A stretch of 64,000 nt of DNA from Bryocella elongata (GTDB lineage Bacteria; Acidobacteriota; Terriglobia; Terriglobales; Acidobacteriaceae): assembly GCF_900108185.1 (NCBI RefSeq), contig NZ_FNVA01000002.1, positions 248,001 through 312,000 of the forward strand. Reading direction: 5' to 3'. The notes under the pieces were generated by a model. The model worked only from the letters and a program-made list of their open reading frames with translations, was not told the DNA's origin and did not search any database. Shown here piece after piece: positions 39,701-49,728 of this stretch; within the stretch, counting starts at the first letter, position 1; each line of letters starts with the position of its first letter. The translations under genes were made by a program, and so were the position numbers.

Positions 39701-40132
39701 TCAAAGATGGTCCGTGATTTTCGACCATTCAACCTCGAACTCGTCCACACCGTCTGGGACAGGTTCGCCCGCGATGCGCCGGAATGAGGCCCGCATTTCT
39801 GCCTGACAGCCTGGGTTCACCATGAAGGCATTCGCAAGTTGTATCGCAATCTCTTCATGACGGGATCGGTCGGCGGGTAGCGCAGGATGCGTGTCTAGCG
39901 TCGTTGATCCTACGTCAAACGAAGCCTTCCACCGTGTCCAGATATCCCAGTCTTCAAGCACCAGAGCAAGGTCCTGGTCGGTGATCTGGGAGACGAGAAA
40001 CCGATCAGTGTAGTCGTCGGCCGTTTCGTCGAAGATGCACCTGAAGGCATGGGGTACTCCGAACACTTCCGCCACTCCCGACCGTGGCCCATCCCAGTAG
40101 TCGTGGACTGTATAAACCCGCTCCCATCCCAT
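39701..40132 (-). CDS. Hypothetical protein
   Basis: A 143-residue acidic soluble protein that I do not recognise. It begins MGWERVYTVHDYWDGPRSGV and continues AEVFGVPHAFRCIFDETADD, a pattern seen in uncharacterised proteins with a Y-DGPR-G-A---G-PH signature. Tryptophan is frequent (EDWDIWTRWKASFD). Codon use is less GC-biased than the flanking genes, hinting at accessory status. It converges on sucD and ends 72 bases from it. Confidence 0.65.
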   Translation of the reverse strand: MGWERVYTVHDYWDGPRSGVAEVFGVPHAFRCIFDETADDYTDRFLVSQITDQDLALVLEDWDIWTRWKASFDVGSTTLDTHPALPADRSRHEEIAIQLANAFMVNPGCQAEMRASFRRIAGEPVPDGVDEFEVEWSKITDHL

Positions 40133-40164
40133 GGGAACATCGTAGCGCCGAGAACGACGCTTCT

Positions 40165-40335
40165 CTACCTCTTCGGCTTCGTCGTCTGCGCGAAGAAGGC
40201 GAAGGCCAGGCCGAAGACGGCGGCAAGGGCGAAGGCGAGTTTGGCGTTGGCGGGGTGGCCGTGGCGCGCTTCGAGGGCTGCGTCGAGGAGCCAGGCGGCT
40301 CCTCCCACTGCCCAGATCCAGGTCTGCCAGCGCAT
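40165..40335 (-). CDS. Very small two-helix membrane protein
   Basis: A 56-residue protein: MRWQTWIWAVGGAAWLLDAA forms one hydrophobic helix, EARHGHPANAK a loop, and LAFALAAVFGLAFAFFAQ the second helix, with a basic tail TTKPKR (inside-positive). The composition is typical of a real small membrane protein. It lies divergent from the esterase gene at 40403, with only about 70 bases shared. Confidence 0.6.
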   Translation of the reverse strand: MRWQTWIWAVGGAAWLLDAALEARHGHPANAKLAFALAAVFGLAFAFFAQTTKPKR

Positions 40336-40402
40336 GCGTAGTTGGACGTGGAAGTGACGGGAATCGCTGCAGCGAATTTTGCCGTGGCTATACTGCTCGG
40401 AT

Positions 40403-41992
40403 ATGAAGCGAGCGAACTTCGTTGTTCTTGCAGCCGCTGTGTTTGCGGTTGTCGCCCCAATTGCGGCTCTTGCCCAGACGGGACCCGAGGTGATGTGCCT
40501 GGGGTTGCAGGGGCGCGAGCTGAACCATGCACGGGTGGTGACGGCGAGCTTCGTGCTGCATGGCGAAGGGTTGGAGGCGGCGAAGCTGCCGCCGACGGCG
40601 ACGGGTTCGCTGCCGGCCTTCTGCCGCGTGCAGATCGAGGATAGGCCCTCCGCCGATTCCGACATCCGCACCGAGGTGTGGCTGCCGGTGGCGTGGAACG
40701 GCAAGTTTCGCGGGCAGGGCAACGGCGGGTTTGCGGGGAACATCGATTACCCGGGACTTGCAGCGGCGGTTGCGGAAGGCTACGCCAGCGGTGGAACCGA
40801 CACCGGGCATGTGGGCGGGTTGCCGAACTTTGCCCTAGGTCATCCCGAGAAGGTGAAGGACTTTGGCTGGCGCGCCGTGCATGACATGACCGTGCAGGGC
40901 AAGGCGCTGGCGACGGCGTTCTATGCGAAGCCGGTGGCGCACTCGTACTTCACGGCGTGCTCCGACGGAGGGCGCGAGGCGCTGATGGAGGTCGAGCGCT
41001 TCCCGCAGGACTACGACGGCGTGCTGGCCGGGGCTCCTGCCTACAACTGGAGCGGCCTACTCTCCGGCGGGGCGGCTGGAGAGCAGCGGATGCACGCCTC
41101 CACCGCGAGCGAGATTACTGCCGCGCAGCTGCCCATGATTGCGAAGGCCGCGCTGGCCGCCTGCGATGCGAAGGATGGGCTGGCGGATGGCGTGCTGAGC
41201 GATCCGGCGCACTGCGGCTTCGATCCTGCCACTTTGGCCTGCAAACAGGGCCAGACGGACACGGCAGGCTGCCTCACGCCCGAGCAGGTGGCGACGCTGC
41301 GTGGCTTCTACAGCCCGAAGCTCGACGCGAGCGGCAAGACGATTCTGCCAGGCTCGGTTCCCGGCGCGGAGGATGCTCCCGGCGGATGGGATACATGGGT
41401 GGCCGGTGACAAGGCGCTGGGTATTTTTTACTCGCAGGGCTACTTCCGCAACTTCGTTTACGAGAAGCCCGACTGGCAGCTTGCGAGTTTCGACCTCGAC
41501 CACGACTACAAGCTCGCCACAGCCAAAACAGGCGCGGATCTCAACTCCACCAGCACGGCGATCCAGCCGTTCCTCTCGCACGGCAAGCTGATCCTGTACC
41601 ACGGCTGGGCGGACCCGGCGATCCCCGCGCTGGGCACGGTGGACTACTACAACGGTGTGATCAGCACGGTGGGGCAGAAGGCGGCGGCTGAGTCGACGCG
41701 GCTGTACATGGTGCCGGGGATGCTGCACTGCGGCGGAGGTCCCGGCGCGACGGTCTTCGGCCAGGCGGAGTATGGTCCGCGTGGGGATGCGCAGCATGAT
41801 GTGTTCACCGCGCTGGAGCAGTGGGTGGAGTCGGGCACCGCTCCCGGCACGCTGGTGGCAACGAAACTCGGCAGCGAGAGGACTGCGCCGAAGCCCGTGA
41901 TGACGCGGCCGTTGTGTGTGTACCCGCAGACTCCGGTTTACAAGTCGGGCAATGCAAACGACGCGAACAGCTTCAGCTGCATCGCTCCCTGA
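40403..41992 (+). CDS. Tannase / feruloyl esterase family protein
   Basis: A 529-residue secreted esterase with a signal peptide at residues 1-24 (VVLAAAVFAVVAPIAALAQ). The tannase-family signature is FTACSDGGREALMEVERFPQ, with the nucleophile Ser next to the Cys that pairs with a C-terminal Cys. The acid is Asp in YHGWADPAIP, and the base is His in GMLHCGGGPG, followed by the partner Cys. These enzymes cleave galloyl, feruloyl or similar aromatic esters from plant material. This fits a soil heterotroph. ATG 40403 begins the signal peptide. Confidence 0.9.
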   Translation: MKRANFVVLAAAVFAVVAPIAALAQTGPEVMCLGLQGRELNHARVVTASFVLHGEGLEAAKLPPTATGSLPAFCRVQIEDRPSADSDIRTEVWLPVAWNGKFRGQGNGGFAGNIDYPGLAAAVAEGYASGGTDTGHVGGLPNFALGHPEKVKDFGWRAVHDMTVQGKALATAFYAKPVAHSYFTACSDGGREALMEVERFPQDYDGVLAGAPAYNWSGLLSGGAAGEQRMHASTASEITAAQLPMIAKAALAACDAKDGLADGVLSDPAHCGFDPATLACKQGQTDTAGCLTPEQVATLRGFYSPKLDASGKTILPGSVPGAEDAPGGWDTWVAGDKALGIFYSQGYFRNFVYEKPDWQLASFDLDHDYKLATAKTGADLNSTSTAIQPFLSHGKLILYHGWADPAIPALGTVDYYNGVISTVGQKAAAESTRLYMVPGMLHCGGGPGATVFGQAEYGPRGDAQHDVFTALEQWVESGTAPGTLVATKLGSERTAPKPVMTRPLCVYPQTPVYKSGNANDANSFSCIAP

Positions 41993-42013
41993 CGACGCCG
42001 AAGGCATTCGGTC

Positions 42014-42649
42014 TTAGGTGTGGCTTTCATCACTAAGTCCGAGTGTCACGATGTCGGAAGGCATGGGTTTCGTATCAACGGTGACAACTTCATTTCCTTG
42101 CCGGTCCTGGTTCCATTGCCAGACAAAGTACGCAAAGCCCCCCAGCAACAGGAAACACCCTCCGATGAGCTCGCTATACGCGTCCGATTGATAGCGAAGT
42201 GACCAGCCGGGATGGATGCCGTCGATCACATCGATGGAGAGGATGGTCTCGTCCCACGTCCTGTACTCGATCTGGAGCGTGTCGCCCTTCGCGAGAGGGC
42301 GAAAGTTGGACGAACGGCTTCCGAGGCGATCGGTCTCCAGCAACGGGCTATATCTTCCGTCCGGGAGGGCGAGGACAAACTCATCGGCATAGCCACCTTT
42401 GCCCTGGGGATCCTCGTTCAGCCGCGCTACGACTCCTGAAAGTTTCACGCGAGGAGAGTAGGCCTGGGCATGGTGTTCCCGAACGGAAAACGCCGAGGCC
42501 GCAAGAAATGCCAATACTCCGGTAAGGGCTCCCTTCCAACCCTTCGAGAGGCGGCGAACGTCTATTCTTGTCGCCGCATACGACACGATCGTCGCCGCGA
42601 CCAGCGCATAGCCGACAAATTGCAGCCAACCCAGATCCATACTCTGCAT
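42014..42649 (-). CDS. DUF3592-like membrane protein
   Basis: A 211-residue protein with two N-terminal hydrophobic helices ([33 protein letters not shown]). An extracytoplasmic beta-rich domain of about 90 residues follows ([38 protein letters not shown]), then a third helix ([19 protein letters not shown]) and a polar tail. The helix-domain-helix layout and the V-Y-P-like core resemble DUF3592, whose function is unknown. It converges on the esterase gene and is divergent from ndk. Confidence 0.6.
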   Translation of the reverse strand: MQSMDLGWLQFVGYALVAATIVSYAATRIDVRRLSKGWKGALTGVLAFLAASAFSVREHHAQAYSPRVKLSGVVARLNEDPQGKGGYADEFVLALPDGRYSPLLETDRLGSRSSNFRPLAKGDTLQIEYRTWDETILSIDVIDGIHPGWSLRYQSDAYSELIGGCFLLLGGFAYFVWQWNQDRQGNEVVTVDTKPMPSDIVTLGLSDESHT

Positions 42650-42724
42650 AGGTCACTCTTTCACGCAGAGACGATACAATCAAAGATGCGAAAGCCGCAG
42701 AAAATCAGGGAGTCTGAATACAAC

Positions 42725-43141
42725 ATGTCACAACGTACTTTCAGCATCATCAAGCCCGACGCCGTGAAGAAGGGCTACACCGCCGCCATCCTCGCCGAGA
42801 TCGAGAAGGCCGGCTTCAAGATCGTCGCCATCAAGAAGATCGGTCTCACCAAGGACCAGGCTGCGGGCTTCTACTACGTTCACTCTGAGCGTGGCTTCTT
42901 CGACGAGCTCACCACATTCATGAGCTCCGGCGCCATCTTCCCGATGGTTCTCGAAAAGGACAACGCCATCGCTGACTTCCGCAAGCTCATGGGCGCGACC
43001 GACCCGGCCAAGGCCGACGAGGGCACGCTCCGCAAGCTTTTCGCCAGCTCCATCGGCGAGAACGCGGTTCACGGTTCGGACGCCGAAGAGACGGCCGCCT
43101 TCGAGATCGGCTACTTCTTCACCGGCTACGAACTCAAGTAG
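42725..43141 (+). CDS. ndk: Nucleoside-diphosphate kinase
   Basis: A 138-residue enzyme that transfers the gamma phosphate from ATP to NDPs. It starts [20 protein letters not shown]. The catalytic phospho-His is His116 in [13 protein letters not shown], and [15 protein letters not shown] is the usual nucleotide-binding block. AGGGAG lies about a dozen bases upstream of ATG 42725. GATACAAT at 42673-42680 is a probable -10 element, giving a leader of about 40 bases. Monocistronic, with its own terminator. Confidence 0.95.
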   Translation: MSQRTFSIIKPDAVKKGYTAAILAEIEKAGFKIVAIKKIGLTKDQAAGFYYVHSERGFFDELTTFMSSGAIFPMVLEKDNAIADFRKLMGATDPAKADEGTLRKLFASSIGENAVHGSDAEETAAFEIGYFFTGYELK

Positions 43142-43162
43142 CTCAATTCAGGGACAAAAAAG

Positions 43163-43195
43163 ACCGGCGAGGAAGATTCCCCTCGCCGGTTTGTC
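43163..43195 (+). terminator. Intrinsic terminator of ndk
   Basis: ACCGGCGAGG (43163-43172) pairs perfectly with CCTCGCCGGT (43181-43190); TTGTCT follows and AAAAAAG precedes, so it is T-flanked on both strands. Confidence 0.85.
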
Positions 43196-43287
43196 TCATC
43201 AGGATTGGTTGAAACGCTTGTTACTGTGCGACTCATCGGCTGCCCCGGCCCGTGTCTTGAGTGCTGCAGTGTGGAAGAAAGGCTGCC

Positions 43288-43956
43288 ATGGCCGAGCTTA
43301 TTCCCGTTCTGAAATCGCCCCTGTCTCCCGCCTCCCTGGATGAATTGCTCCAACTCGCCGAGGAAGCCCATGGCCACCTGTGTGCCGGGCAGATCCTGGG
43401 CGTGCGCATGGCCATGCTGGCGCTGGACCGGCTCGGTGTGCAGAACCCTACCGCACGCCATCTTCCTGACGGCACACTGAATCCGGACCGCAAGCGCCTG
43501 GTGACCTTTGTAGAAATTGATCGCTGTGCCACGGACGCCATCGGTGTAGTGACCGGATGCCGCGTGGGCAAGCGCGCGCTGAAGCTGCGCGACTGGGGCA
43601 AGATGGCGGCCACCTTCGTCGACCTTGAAGCGAAGCTCGCAGGGAACGAATACAAGGGCCTCCGCGTGGTCGCGCTGGAAAGCTCCAAGCAGTGCGCCAG
43701 AGAGCTCTACCCTGAACTCGACAAGAACGTGCAGCAGATGAAGGCGTACCGCGAGATGCCGGATGCGGAGTTGTTCGATGCCCAGTGGGTGCGCGTCCCG
43801 CTGCCGCCCAGCGAGTTCCCGGGCTTCCGCGGACAGCGCGTGGTGTGCGATGGTTGCGGTGAAGGCGTTAACTTCGACCGCTTCATCGAGCGGGAAGGCC
43901 AGCGCTTGTGCCTCGCTTGCGCGGAGCCGGAGTCGGTCTACTTCCGCGCGCTATAG
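43288..43956 (+). CDS. FmdE family protein with C-terminal zinc finger
   Basis: A 222-residue cytosolic protein. The FmdE domain spans residues of about 25-140 (AHGHLCAGQILGVRMAML, EIDRCATDAIGVVTGCRVGK, LRDWGKMAATFVD), with the conserved His/Cys pairs that bind metal. The C-terminal zinc ribbon is CDGCGE...CLACA. The name comes from formylmethanofuran dehydrogenase subunit E, but many bacteria keep FmdE proteins without that enzyme; a role in molybdopterin/molybdate handling has been suggested. GAAAGG lies six bases before ATG 43288. No molybdenum cofactor genes are adjacent. Confidence 0.87.
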   Translation: MAELIPVLKSPLSPASLDELLQLAEEAHGHLCAGQILGVRMAMLALDRLGVQNPTARHLPDGTLNPDRKRLVTFVEIDRCATDAIGVVTGCRVGKRALKLRDWGKMAATFVDLEAKLAGNEYKGLRVVALESSKQCARELYPELDKNVQQMKAYREMPDAELFDAQWVRVPLPPSEFPGFRGQRVVCDGCGEGVNFDRFIEREGQRLCLACAEPESVYFRAL

Positions 43957-43976
43957 ATCCCCAACACAAACGGCAA

Positions 43977-44001
43977 GGCCGCTCTCATTTGGAGAGCGGC
44001 C
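43977..44001. terminator. Convergent terminator hairpin
   Basis: GGCCGCTCTC (43977-43986) pairs perfectly with GAGAGCGGCC (43992-44001), loop ATTTG. On the minus strand TTGCCGTTTG follows. It lies between the FmdE gene and the convergent small secreted-protein gene and can serve both. Confidence 0.7.
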
Positions 44002-44053
44002 CATGCGAACGTGGATCGTTAGGTTGAGTGCAGAAGGAGCTGTCGGTTATCGC

Positions 44054-44368
44054 TTAGCGATGCCACCGGCCCTCATAGCCGCGGTGCCAGCCGTAATCGC
44101 GATGCCAGCCATGGAAGCGGTCATAGTAGCCATACCCATACGCCGGGCCGCCATAGACGACCGCCGGGCCAGCGGCGTAGTAGGGTTGCGGAGCAACATA
44201 TACCGGACGGGGCGCCACGTAGCGGGGGCCAACTCCCACTCCGACGAAGAAGCGCTGAGCCTGTGCGGCAGGAGCCGCGACGGCGAGGGTACCTGCGGCG
44301 AGGGCGGCAACAGCGGCGCCTCGCGCCACCTTGGTCCTGAGGATGTTTGCAACGGTTGCGAGTTTCAT
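44054..44368 (-). CDS. Small secreted Tyr/Gly/His-rich protein
   Basis: A 104-residue protein with a signal peptide (residues 1-37, VAALAAGTLAVAAPAAQAQ). The mature part is Pro/Val/Tyr-rich (RPVYVAPQPYYAAGPAVVYG) and then His/Trp/Arg-rich (DRFHGWHRDYGWHRGYEGRW). Such short proteins are common exported, low-complexity envelope proteins; the His-rich tail could bind metal. AGGAGG five bases before ATG 44368 is a perfect ribosome site and fixes the start. Confidence 0.75.
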   Translation of the reverse strand: MKLATVANILRTKVARGAAVAALAAGTLAVAAPAAQAQRFFVGVGVGPRYVAPRPVYVAPQPYYAAGPAVVYGGPAYGYGYYDRFHGWHRDYGWHRGYEGRWHR

Positions 44369-44558
44369 ATTGCCTCCTATCCGAGCGCTTTCGGTCATCG
44401 TTGACCTGCGCTCCGTATGTTGAATGAAACGCAAGTAGCTCGCAGAGGTTGCGCGCAACTTTCAGCAGGATTTGCGGTTGATAGGAGCCTTCCAGCTATG
44501 CGAGAGAAATAGAATCGAGCTGCGAACCCTCGCATCGCCATCAGTTGCTGTCACGTCG

Positions 44559-46649
44559 CTATCGCTTGAAGGTGTAACGAATGCCGCCCTGCACAAGGCG
44601 TGGCGCAGCCAGCGTTAGGATCGGGGTGCGGCCTGCGTCGATGGAGCGATTGAGCAGGTTCTGCGCACCGGCGAAGAGGCTGAACCCGTGCGTGAGCGAG
44701 CGATCCGCCGAGACATCGAAGCGCGCATAGGGATGCAGAAGGTACTGGTTCGACGAATCGTCGAAGGCCTGGCCCGTGTAGCTCACGATGGCATGGAAGC
44801 TCGCGACGTGCGGCGCGCTGTAGTTGGCTGTAGCTGTCGCCATCTCGCGCGGCACTTCGGGGATCCAGTTGCCCTTGAGGTTGGCTTGCACGGTGGAACT
44901 GGTATTGAAGGCTGTCACCGTTGCGACGGCGAGTTGATAGCCGAAGCTTGCATCGAGGCCGCGCCAGCGTGCGCTTTGCGCTTCGAGCATGATGCCTCGG
45001 CTGCGGATCTGCCCGAGGTTCTGGCGTTGCAGCGTCTGTGTCGTGGCTGTCTGCGAGAGCAACACTGCGGAGATGGGACGGTTGGCCTCGGTCCAGAAGT
45101 AGGTCGCGCGCAGATGGCCGATGCGCCGATCAAGCTCGATGCCACCTTCGGCTCCCGTCGCGCGTTCCGCGTGCAGGGAAGGGTTAGCGAGTGTGGTCTG
45201 CTGACCCACCTGGCCGGTGCGGTAAAGCTCGTTCATCGTGGGCCCGCGAAAGGCACGGAAGGCCGTTGCCGTCAGCGCGAGTCCGCGCGGCCACGCATGC
45301 GATTGAGGTTGAAAGACCAAGCCCAGTCGCGGGCTAGCGACCAGCTCGCTGACGTCGGGCAGGGGAACGATTGTGCTCGAGGTGGAGACCGCCTGCCGGG
45401 CATCGTAGGTGTGGAAGCTGTCCACACGTACTGAGCCCGAAAGCGACCACGTGCGCGGCGTCCAGATGGCATCGACGAAGCCCCCGGTCTCACGTTGACG
45501 AGCGCTGATGCTGGTCGTGGCGGTGGCGAATATCTTGGATACGGCCGCCTCGTTATCGGTCGCGCGCACGTCGTCGATGTCGAAGCCGACCGCTGCGGTG
45601 AGCTGATGCGGCATCGCACGCGCAGCCTGCGCGACGAGGCCGGCCTGATCGAGTGGCACACGCTGCAGCTTGGTCAACGTCTCGGAGTTGCGATCGGTGG
45701 CGATCGACGAGAAGCTCTGGCGATAGGCTTCGCGGGCGCCGTAGAGCCTCAGCAATGCAGTGGACTTTCCTGCAGCGTAGTCGGCGCCGGCGGTGTAGCG
45801 CCACAAGCGCGTGCCGTTGGTCTGGAGCGGCGTGCCATTGCTGCGAGCTTCGTTCAATACGTTGCCGCGCAGGAAGGCCGAGGCCTTCTGCTGCAACGCA
45901 AAGCCTCGCAGCCCCACGCGACCGGCTTCGCTGGTCACGTTGGAGGGAATGTCCACGAGGCCTCGCAATGACGGTGCTGTCGGGATGTAGCCGCCCGTGG
46001 TGAGGAAGCTCTCCGCGCCAAGGAAGGCAACGCGCTTCGATGTGGTGGAGAGCAGGGCATCCTGATTGGCGGAGTTCTCGCTCGCGCCTGCTGCGTCGGC
46101 GGAGAAGAGCAGGCTTTCGCCATGGCGTGTGCCCGGCTCAACGGGCACAACGTTGACCACGCCGCCGATGGCGCTGGAGCCGTAGAGATCGCTGGCTCCG
46201 CCTCGTTCCAGCTGCACGCGATCGATGGCGAGCGCGGGGATCTCGTCCCAGTGAATCCAGCCGCCGAAGGGATCGTTGAGCGGCACCTCATCGCTGACGA
46301 CGAGCGTGCGGCTGGCGGCGGTTGAGCCGAGGCCGCGCAGGCTCACGCCTTCGGTCGTCGGATTGGCGGTCCAGGAGCCGGTGCGGCGATAGAGGGTGAA
46401 GCCTGCGACCTGGTGCAGCGCATCGTCGAGTGAAAGGCCGGGTTGCTGCTGCATCTGCTCGGCGCTGAGGGTGGTGGTGCTGGTCGCGGAGTCGTTGATG
46501 CCCGCGAGGCCGCGGTCGGCGGTGACTGTCACGGAGTCCTGCGCTGTGGGCCTGGTGCTTGCGGGTGTGGGTGTGCTCTGCGCGCGTGCGGCCATCGCGC
46601 CACTCATGCAGAGGGCGGCCCAAAGGTGGCGGCGTGCGAGGTGCTTCAT
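44559..46649 (-). CDS. TonB-dependent outer-membrane receptor
   Basis: A 696-residue receptor. Signal peptide residues 1-23. The plug domain has VTVTADRG as the TonB-box-like segment, LSLDDALHQVAGFTLYRRTG, VSLRGLGSTAASRTLVVSDE and VQLERGGASDLYGSSAIGGV. The 22-strand barrel ends in VQGGIRYTFKR. It lacks the carboxypeptidase-like N-terminal domain of many acidobacterial receptors, so it resembles classical BtuB/siderophore receptors. No cobalamin riboswitch or Fur-box-like sequence was seen upstream, so the ligand is open. Confidence 0.92.
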   Translation of the reverse strand: MKHLARRHLWAALCMSGAMAARAQSTPTPASTRPTAQDSVTVTADRGLAGINDSATSTTTLSAEQMQQQPGLSLDDALHQVAGFTLYRRTGSWTANPTTEGVSLRGLGSTAASRTLVVSDEVPLNDPFGGWIHWDEIPALAIDRVQLERGGASDLYGSSAIGGVVNVVPVEPGTRHGESLLFSADAAGASENSANQDALLSTTSKRVAFLGAESFLTTGGYIPTAPSLRGLVDIPSNVTSEAGRVGLRGFALQQKASAFLRGNVLNEARSNGTPLQTNGTRLWRYTAGADYAAGKSTALLRLYGAREAYRQSFSSIATDRNSETLTKLQRVPLDQAGLVAQAARAMPHQLTAAVGFDIDDVRATDNEAAVSKIFATATTSISARQRETGGFVDAIWTPRTWSLSGSVRVDSFHTYDARQAVSTSSTIVPLPDVSELVASPRLGLVFQPQSHAWPRGLALTATAFRAFRGPTMNELYRTGQVGQQTTLANPSLHAERATGAEGGIELDRRIGHLRATYFWTEANRPISAVLLSQTATTQTLQRQNLGQIRSRGIMLEAQSARWRGLDASFGYQLAVATVTAFNTSSTVQANLKGNWIPEVPREMATATANYSAPHVASFHAIVSYTGQAFDDSSNQYLLHPYARFDVSADRSLTHGFSLFAGAQNLLNRSIDAGRTPILTLAAPRLVQGGIRYTFKR

Positions 46650-46736
46650 GCTTTCAGGCTCTCACGGGTGGTGGGTGCGCGGACGTAGCGGTACGGTGAC
46701 AGGGACGTGGCCAAGAAGGACGTGGGCAAAGAATGA

Positions 46737-46764
46737 GGCTGCTGCATCGGTAGACGCAGCAGCC
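46737..46764 (-). terminator. Terminator of gatA
   Basis: GGCTGCTGC (46737-46745) pairs perfectly with GCAGCAGCC (46756-46764), 10-base loop. On the minus strand TCATTCTTTG follows. It is 30 bases beyond the gatA stop codon and upstream of the TonB receptor gene. Confidence 0.7.
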
Positions 46765-46793
46765 CTGACGCAAGACGAAGGTGATCGTGAAGC

Positions 46794-48248
<1,455 letters not shown>

Positions 48249-48267
48249 CAGGGTTCGTCTGTCCTTC

Positions 48268-48334
48268 GAGGGGAATTGTCCCTCCGGGGCTGAAGCCCCT
48301 TCGTTCCTGTGCTTTGACGGACGGGTTGAAGCCC
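48268..48334. repeat. Intergenic word-repeat element H between gatC and gatA
   Basis: Three small hairpins in a row: GAGGG-7-CCCTC (48268-48284), GGGGC-TGAA-GCCCC (48286-48299), and GGGTTGAAGCCC (48323-48334), which differs from the previous core by one base. Related GGGCTGAAGCCC words are, from memory, common between genes in Acidobacteria. The element lies in the transcribed gap of a two-subunit enzyme operon. Confidence 0.6.
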
Positions 48335-48373
48335 ATCCCCAACAAAACGTTGTGCTCGATTCTCGCGGGCTTC

Positions 48374-48721
48374 TTAACGCTCAATGACCTTGGGGACCTT
48401 GAAGAAGCGGCCATCGGTCTCGGGAGCAGCGGCCATCACGGCGGCCCGGTCCACGGAGGGCCGCACCACATCGGGACGCAGCGTGTTGCCTGCACCGTCC
48501 GGCGTGAGGCCCAGCATCTCGCCCACCTGGGCCATGGGAGCGACGGCAGCGGTATCCAGCTGGTTGAGCTCGGCGATGTAGTTCAGGATCGAGTTCAGGT
48601 CGCGAACCATGCGCGGCAGCTCCTGGTCGGTGAGCTCCAGGTTGGCGAGGTTGGCGACGTGGCGGACGTCCTGTTCGGACACGCCCGCGGTCTGGTTCTC
48701 CGCAGTGTGGGTGTCAGCCAT
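48374..48721 (-). CDS. gatC: Asp/Glu-tRNA amidotransferase subunit C
   Basis: A 115-residue small subunit that stabilises the GatA/GatB interface. Landmarks are SEQDVRHVANLANLELTDQE, LNSILNYIAELNQLDTAAV, TLRPDVVRPS and the C-terminal FFKVPKVIE motif. A short N-terminal extension (about 13 residues) precedes the core. GGAG lies upstream of ATG 48721. The gene follows the DUF721 gene by 20 bases and precedes gatA, so the three form an operon. Confidence 0.93.
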   Translation of the reverse strand: MADTHTAENQTAGVSEQDVRHVANLANLELTDQELPRMVRDLNSILNYIAELNQLDTAAVAPMAQVGEMLGLTPDGAGNTLRPDVVRPSVDRAAVMAAAPETDGRFFKVPKVIER

Positions 48722-48741
48722 GCGTACTCCGTTCGAAGTGG

Positions 48742-49056
48742 TTATCGCGCTGGGCGGCGAGCGCGTTCTGCCGCGCGGCCCTGCTCTTCGAAGTGTATCC
48801 CGTTCAACGGGACGCGAGCGATGCGGGCGAGGTTCTGGCGCAGAGAAGACCGCATATCGAGGAACTCGCGCATCCACTCCGCGCCTTCGACCCGGATGTG
48901 CACCGTGCGCTCGGCGTCGAGTTCGACGATCTCTCCATGGCGGGCGAGGGAAGCTCCGCAGGCGACAGGCCACGCGGTGGCCAGCCGGTCGAGCTCGCTG
49001 AGCGCATCGAGGCTCAGGCCGAGGCTCTCTCGCAGAACGTCGCGCATGCGCTGCAT
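48742..49056 (-). CDS. DUF721 / DciA-like protein
   Basis: A 104-residue protein with the DUF721 pattern: a helical start (MRDVLRESLGLSLDALSELD), the Trp of the family core (ATAWPVACGASLARHGEIVE), TVHIRVEGAEWMREFLDMRS and LRQNLARIARVPLNGIHF. DciA members load or assist the replicative helicase in most bacteria that lack DnaC/DnaI. This one has the KH-like domain only, with no long N-terminal extension. GGAGGACAAC before ATG 49056 is a perfect ribosome site. First gene of the gatC-gatA operon. Confidence 0.82.
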   Translation of the reverse strand: MQRMRDVLRESLGLSLDALSELDRLATAWPVACGASLARHGEIVELDAERTVHIRVEGAEWMREFLDMRSSLRQNLARIARVPLNGIHFEEQGRAAERARRPAR

Positions 49057-49155
49057 GTTGTCCTCCGGTGGGCCGGTGCAGGACGAGCGATTAGCGTCAT
49101 CGCAACGCCTCTGGGGTAGGCCGAGCTCAGTCTCTCATGCGTTATCGTGAACAAC

Positions 49156-49719
49156 ATGGAGATCGTGGAGACCCCCCTTCGGGACGTAAAGCTGGTTCGG
49201 CCACGCATGCATGGCGACGACCGTGGATGGTTCACCGAGGTATTCAACGCGGAGCGTTTTGCGGCCGTTGGACTGCCTGCCGAGTTTGCGCAGGACAACC
49301 AGTCGTTCTCGCGCCGGGGTGTGCTGCGTGGGCTGCACTACCAGCTCGGTCAGCCGCAGGGGAAGCTCGTGCGCGTGCTCAGCGGGCATATCTGGGATGT
49401 CGCCGTGGATGTGCGTCGCGACTCGCCGCAGTTCGGCCAGTGGGCAGGCTTCGACCTGCGACCGCTGAATGAAGCTGGGCAGCTGGAGCTGCTGTGGATC
49501 CCCGAAGGCTACGCGCACGGCTTCGTGGTGGTGTCGGAGACAGCCGAGGTTCTTTACAAGACCACGCGCGGGTACTATCCCGCGGGTGAGCGGTCGATCC
49601 TTTGGGACGATCCTCAGCTGGCGATCGCGTGGCCGCTGGATAAGCTGGGCGGCGCCGCGCCGGACCTCAGCGCGAAGGACCTCAAGGGCTCGCCCTTCGC
49701 GACAGCTGAGGTCTACTGA
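49156..49719 (+). CDS. rfbC: dTDP-4-dehydrorhamnose 3,5-epimerase
   Basis: A 187-residue cupin epimerase of dTDP-L-rhamnose synthesis. It starts MEIVETPLRDVKLVRPRMHG. RGWFTEVFN, QDNQSFSRRGVLRGLHYQ (with the catalytic His), VLSGHIWDVAVDVRRDSP and PEGYAHGFVV follow. The Tyr/Asp near YKTTRGYYPAGER completes the site. The other rml genes are absent nearby. A GTG at 49147 would add three residues. The gene is followed by the heptose phosphatase gene on the opposite strand; both contribute to surface sugar precursors. Confidence 0.93.
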   Translation: MEIVETPLRDVKLVRPRMHGDDRGWFTEVFNAERFAAVGLPAEFAQDNQSFSRRGVLRGLHYQLGQPQGKLVRVLSGHIWDVAVDVRRDSPQFGQWAGFDLRPLNEAGQLELLWIPEGYAHGFVVVSETAEVLYKTTRGYYPAGERSILWDDPQLAIAWPLDKLGGAAPDLSAKDLKGSPFATAEVY

Positions 49720-49728
49720 CGTCCGGGC

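Noticed and set aside
46650-46793. A cobalamin riboswitch upstream of the TonB receptor
   Set aside because: Only about 140 bases are available, partly taken by the gatA terminator, and no B12-box-like sequence is visible.
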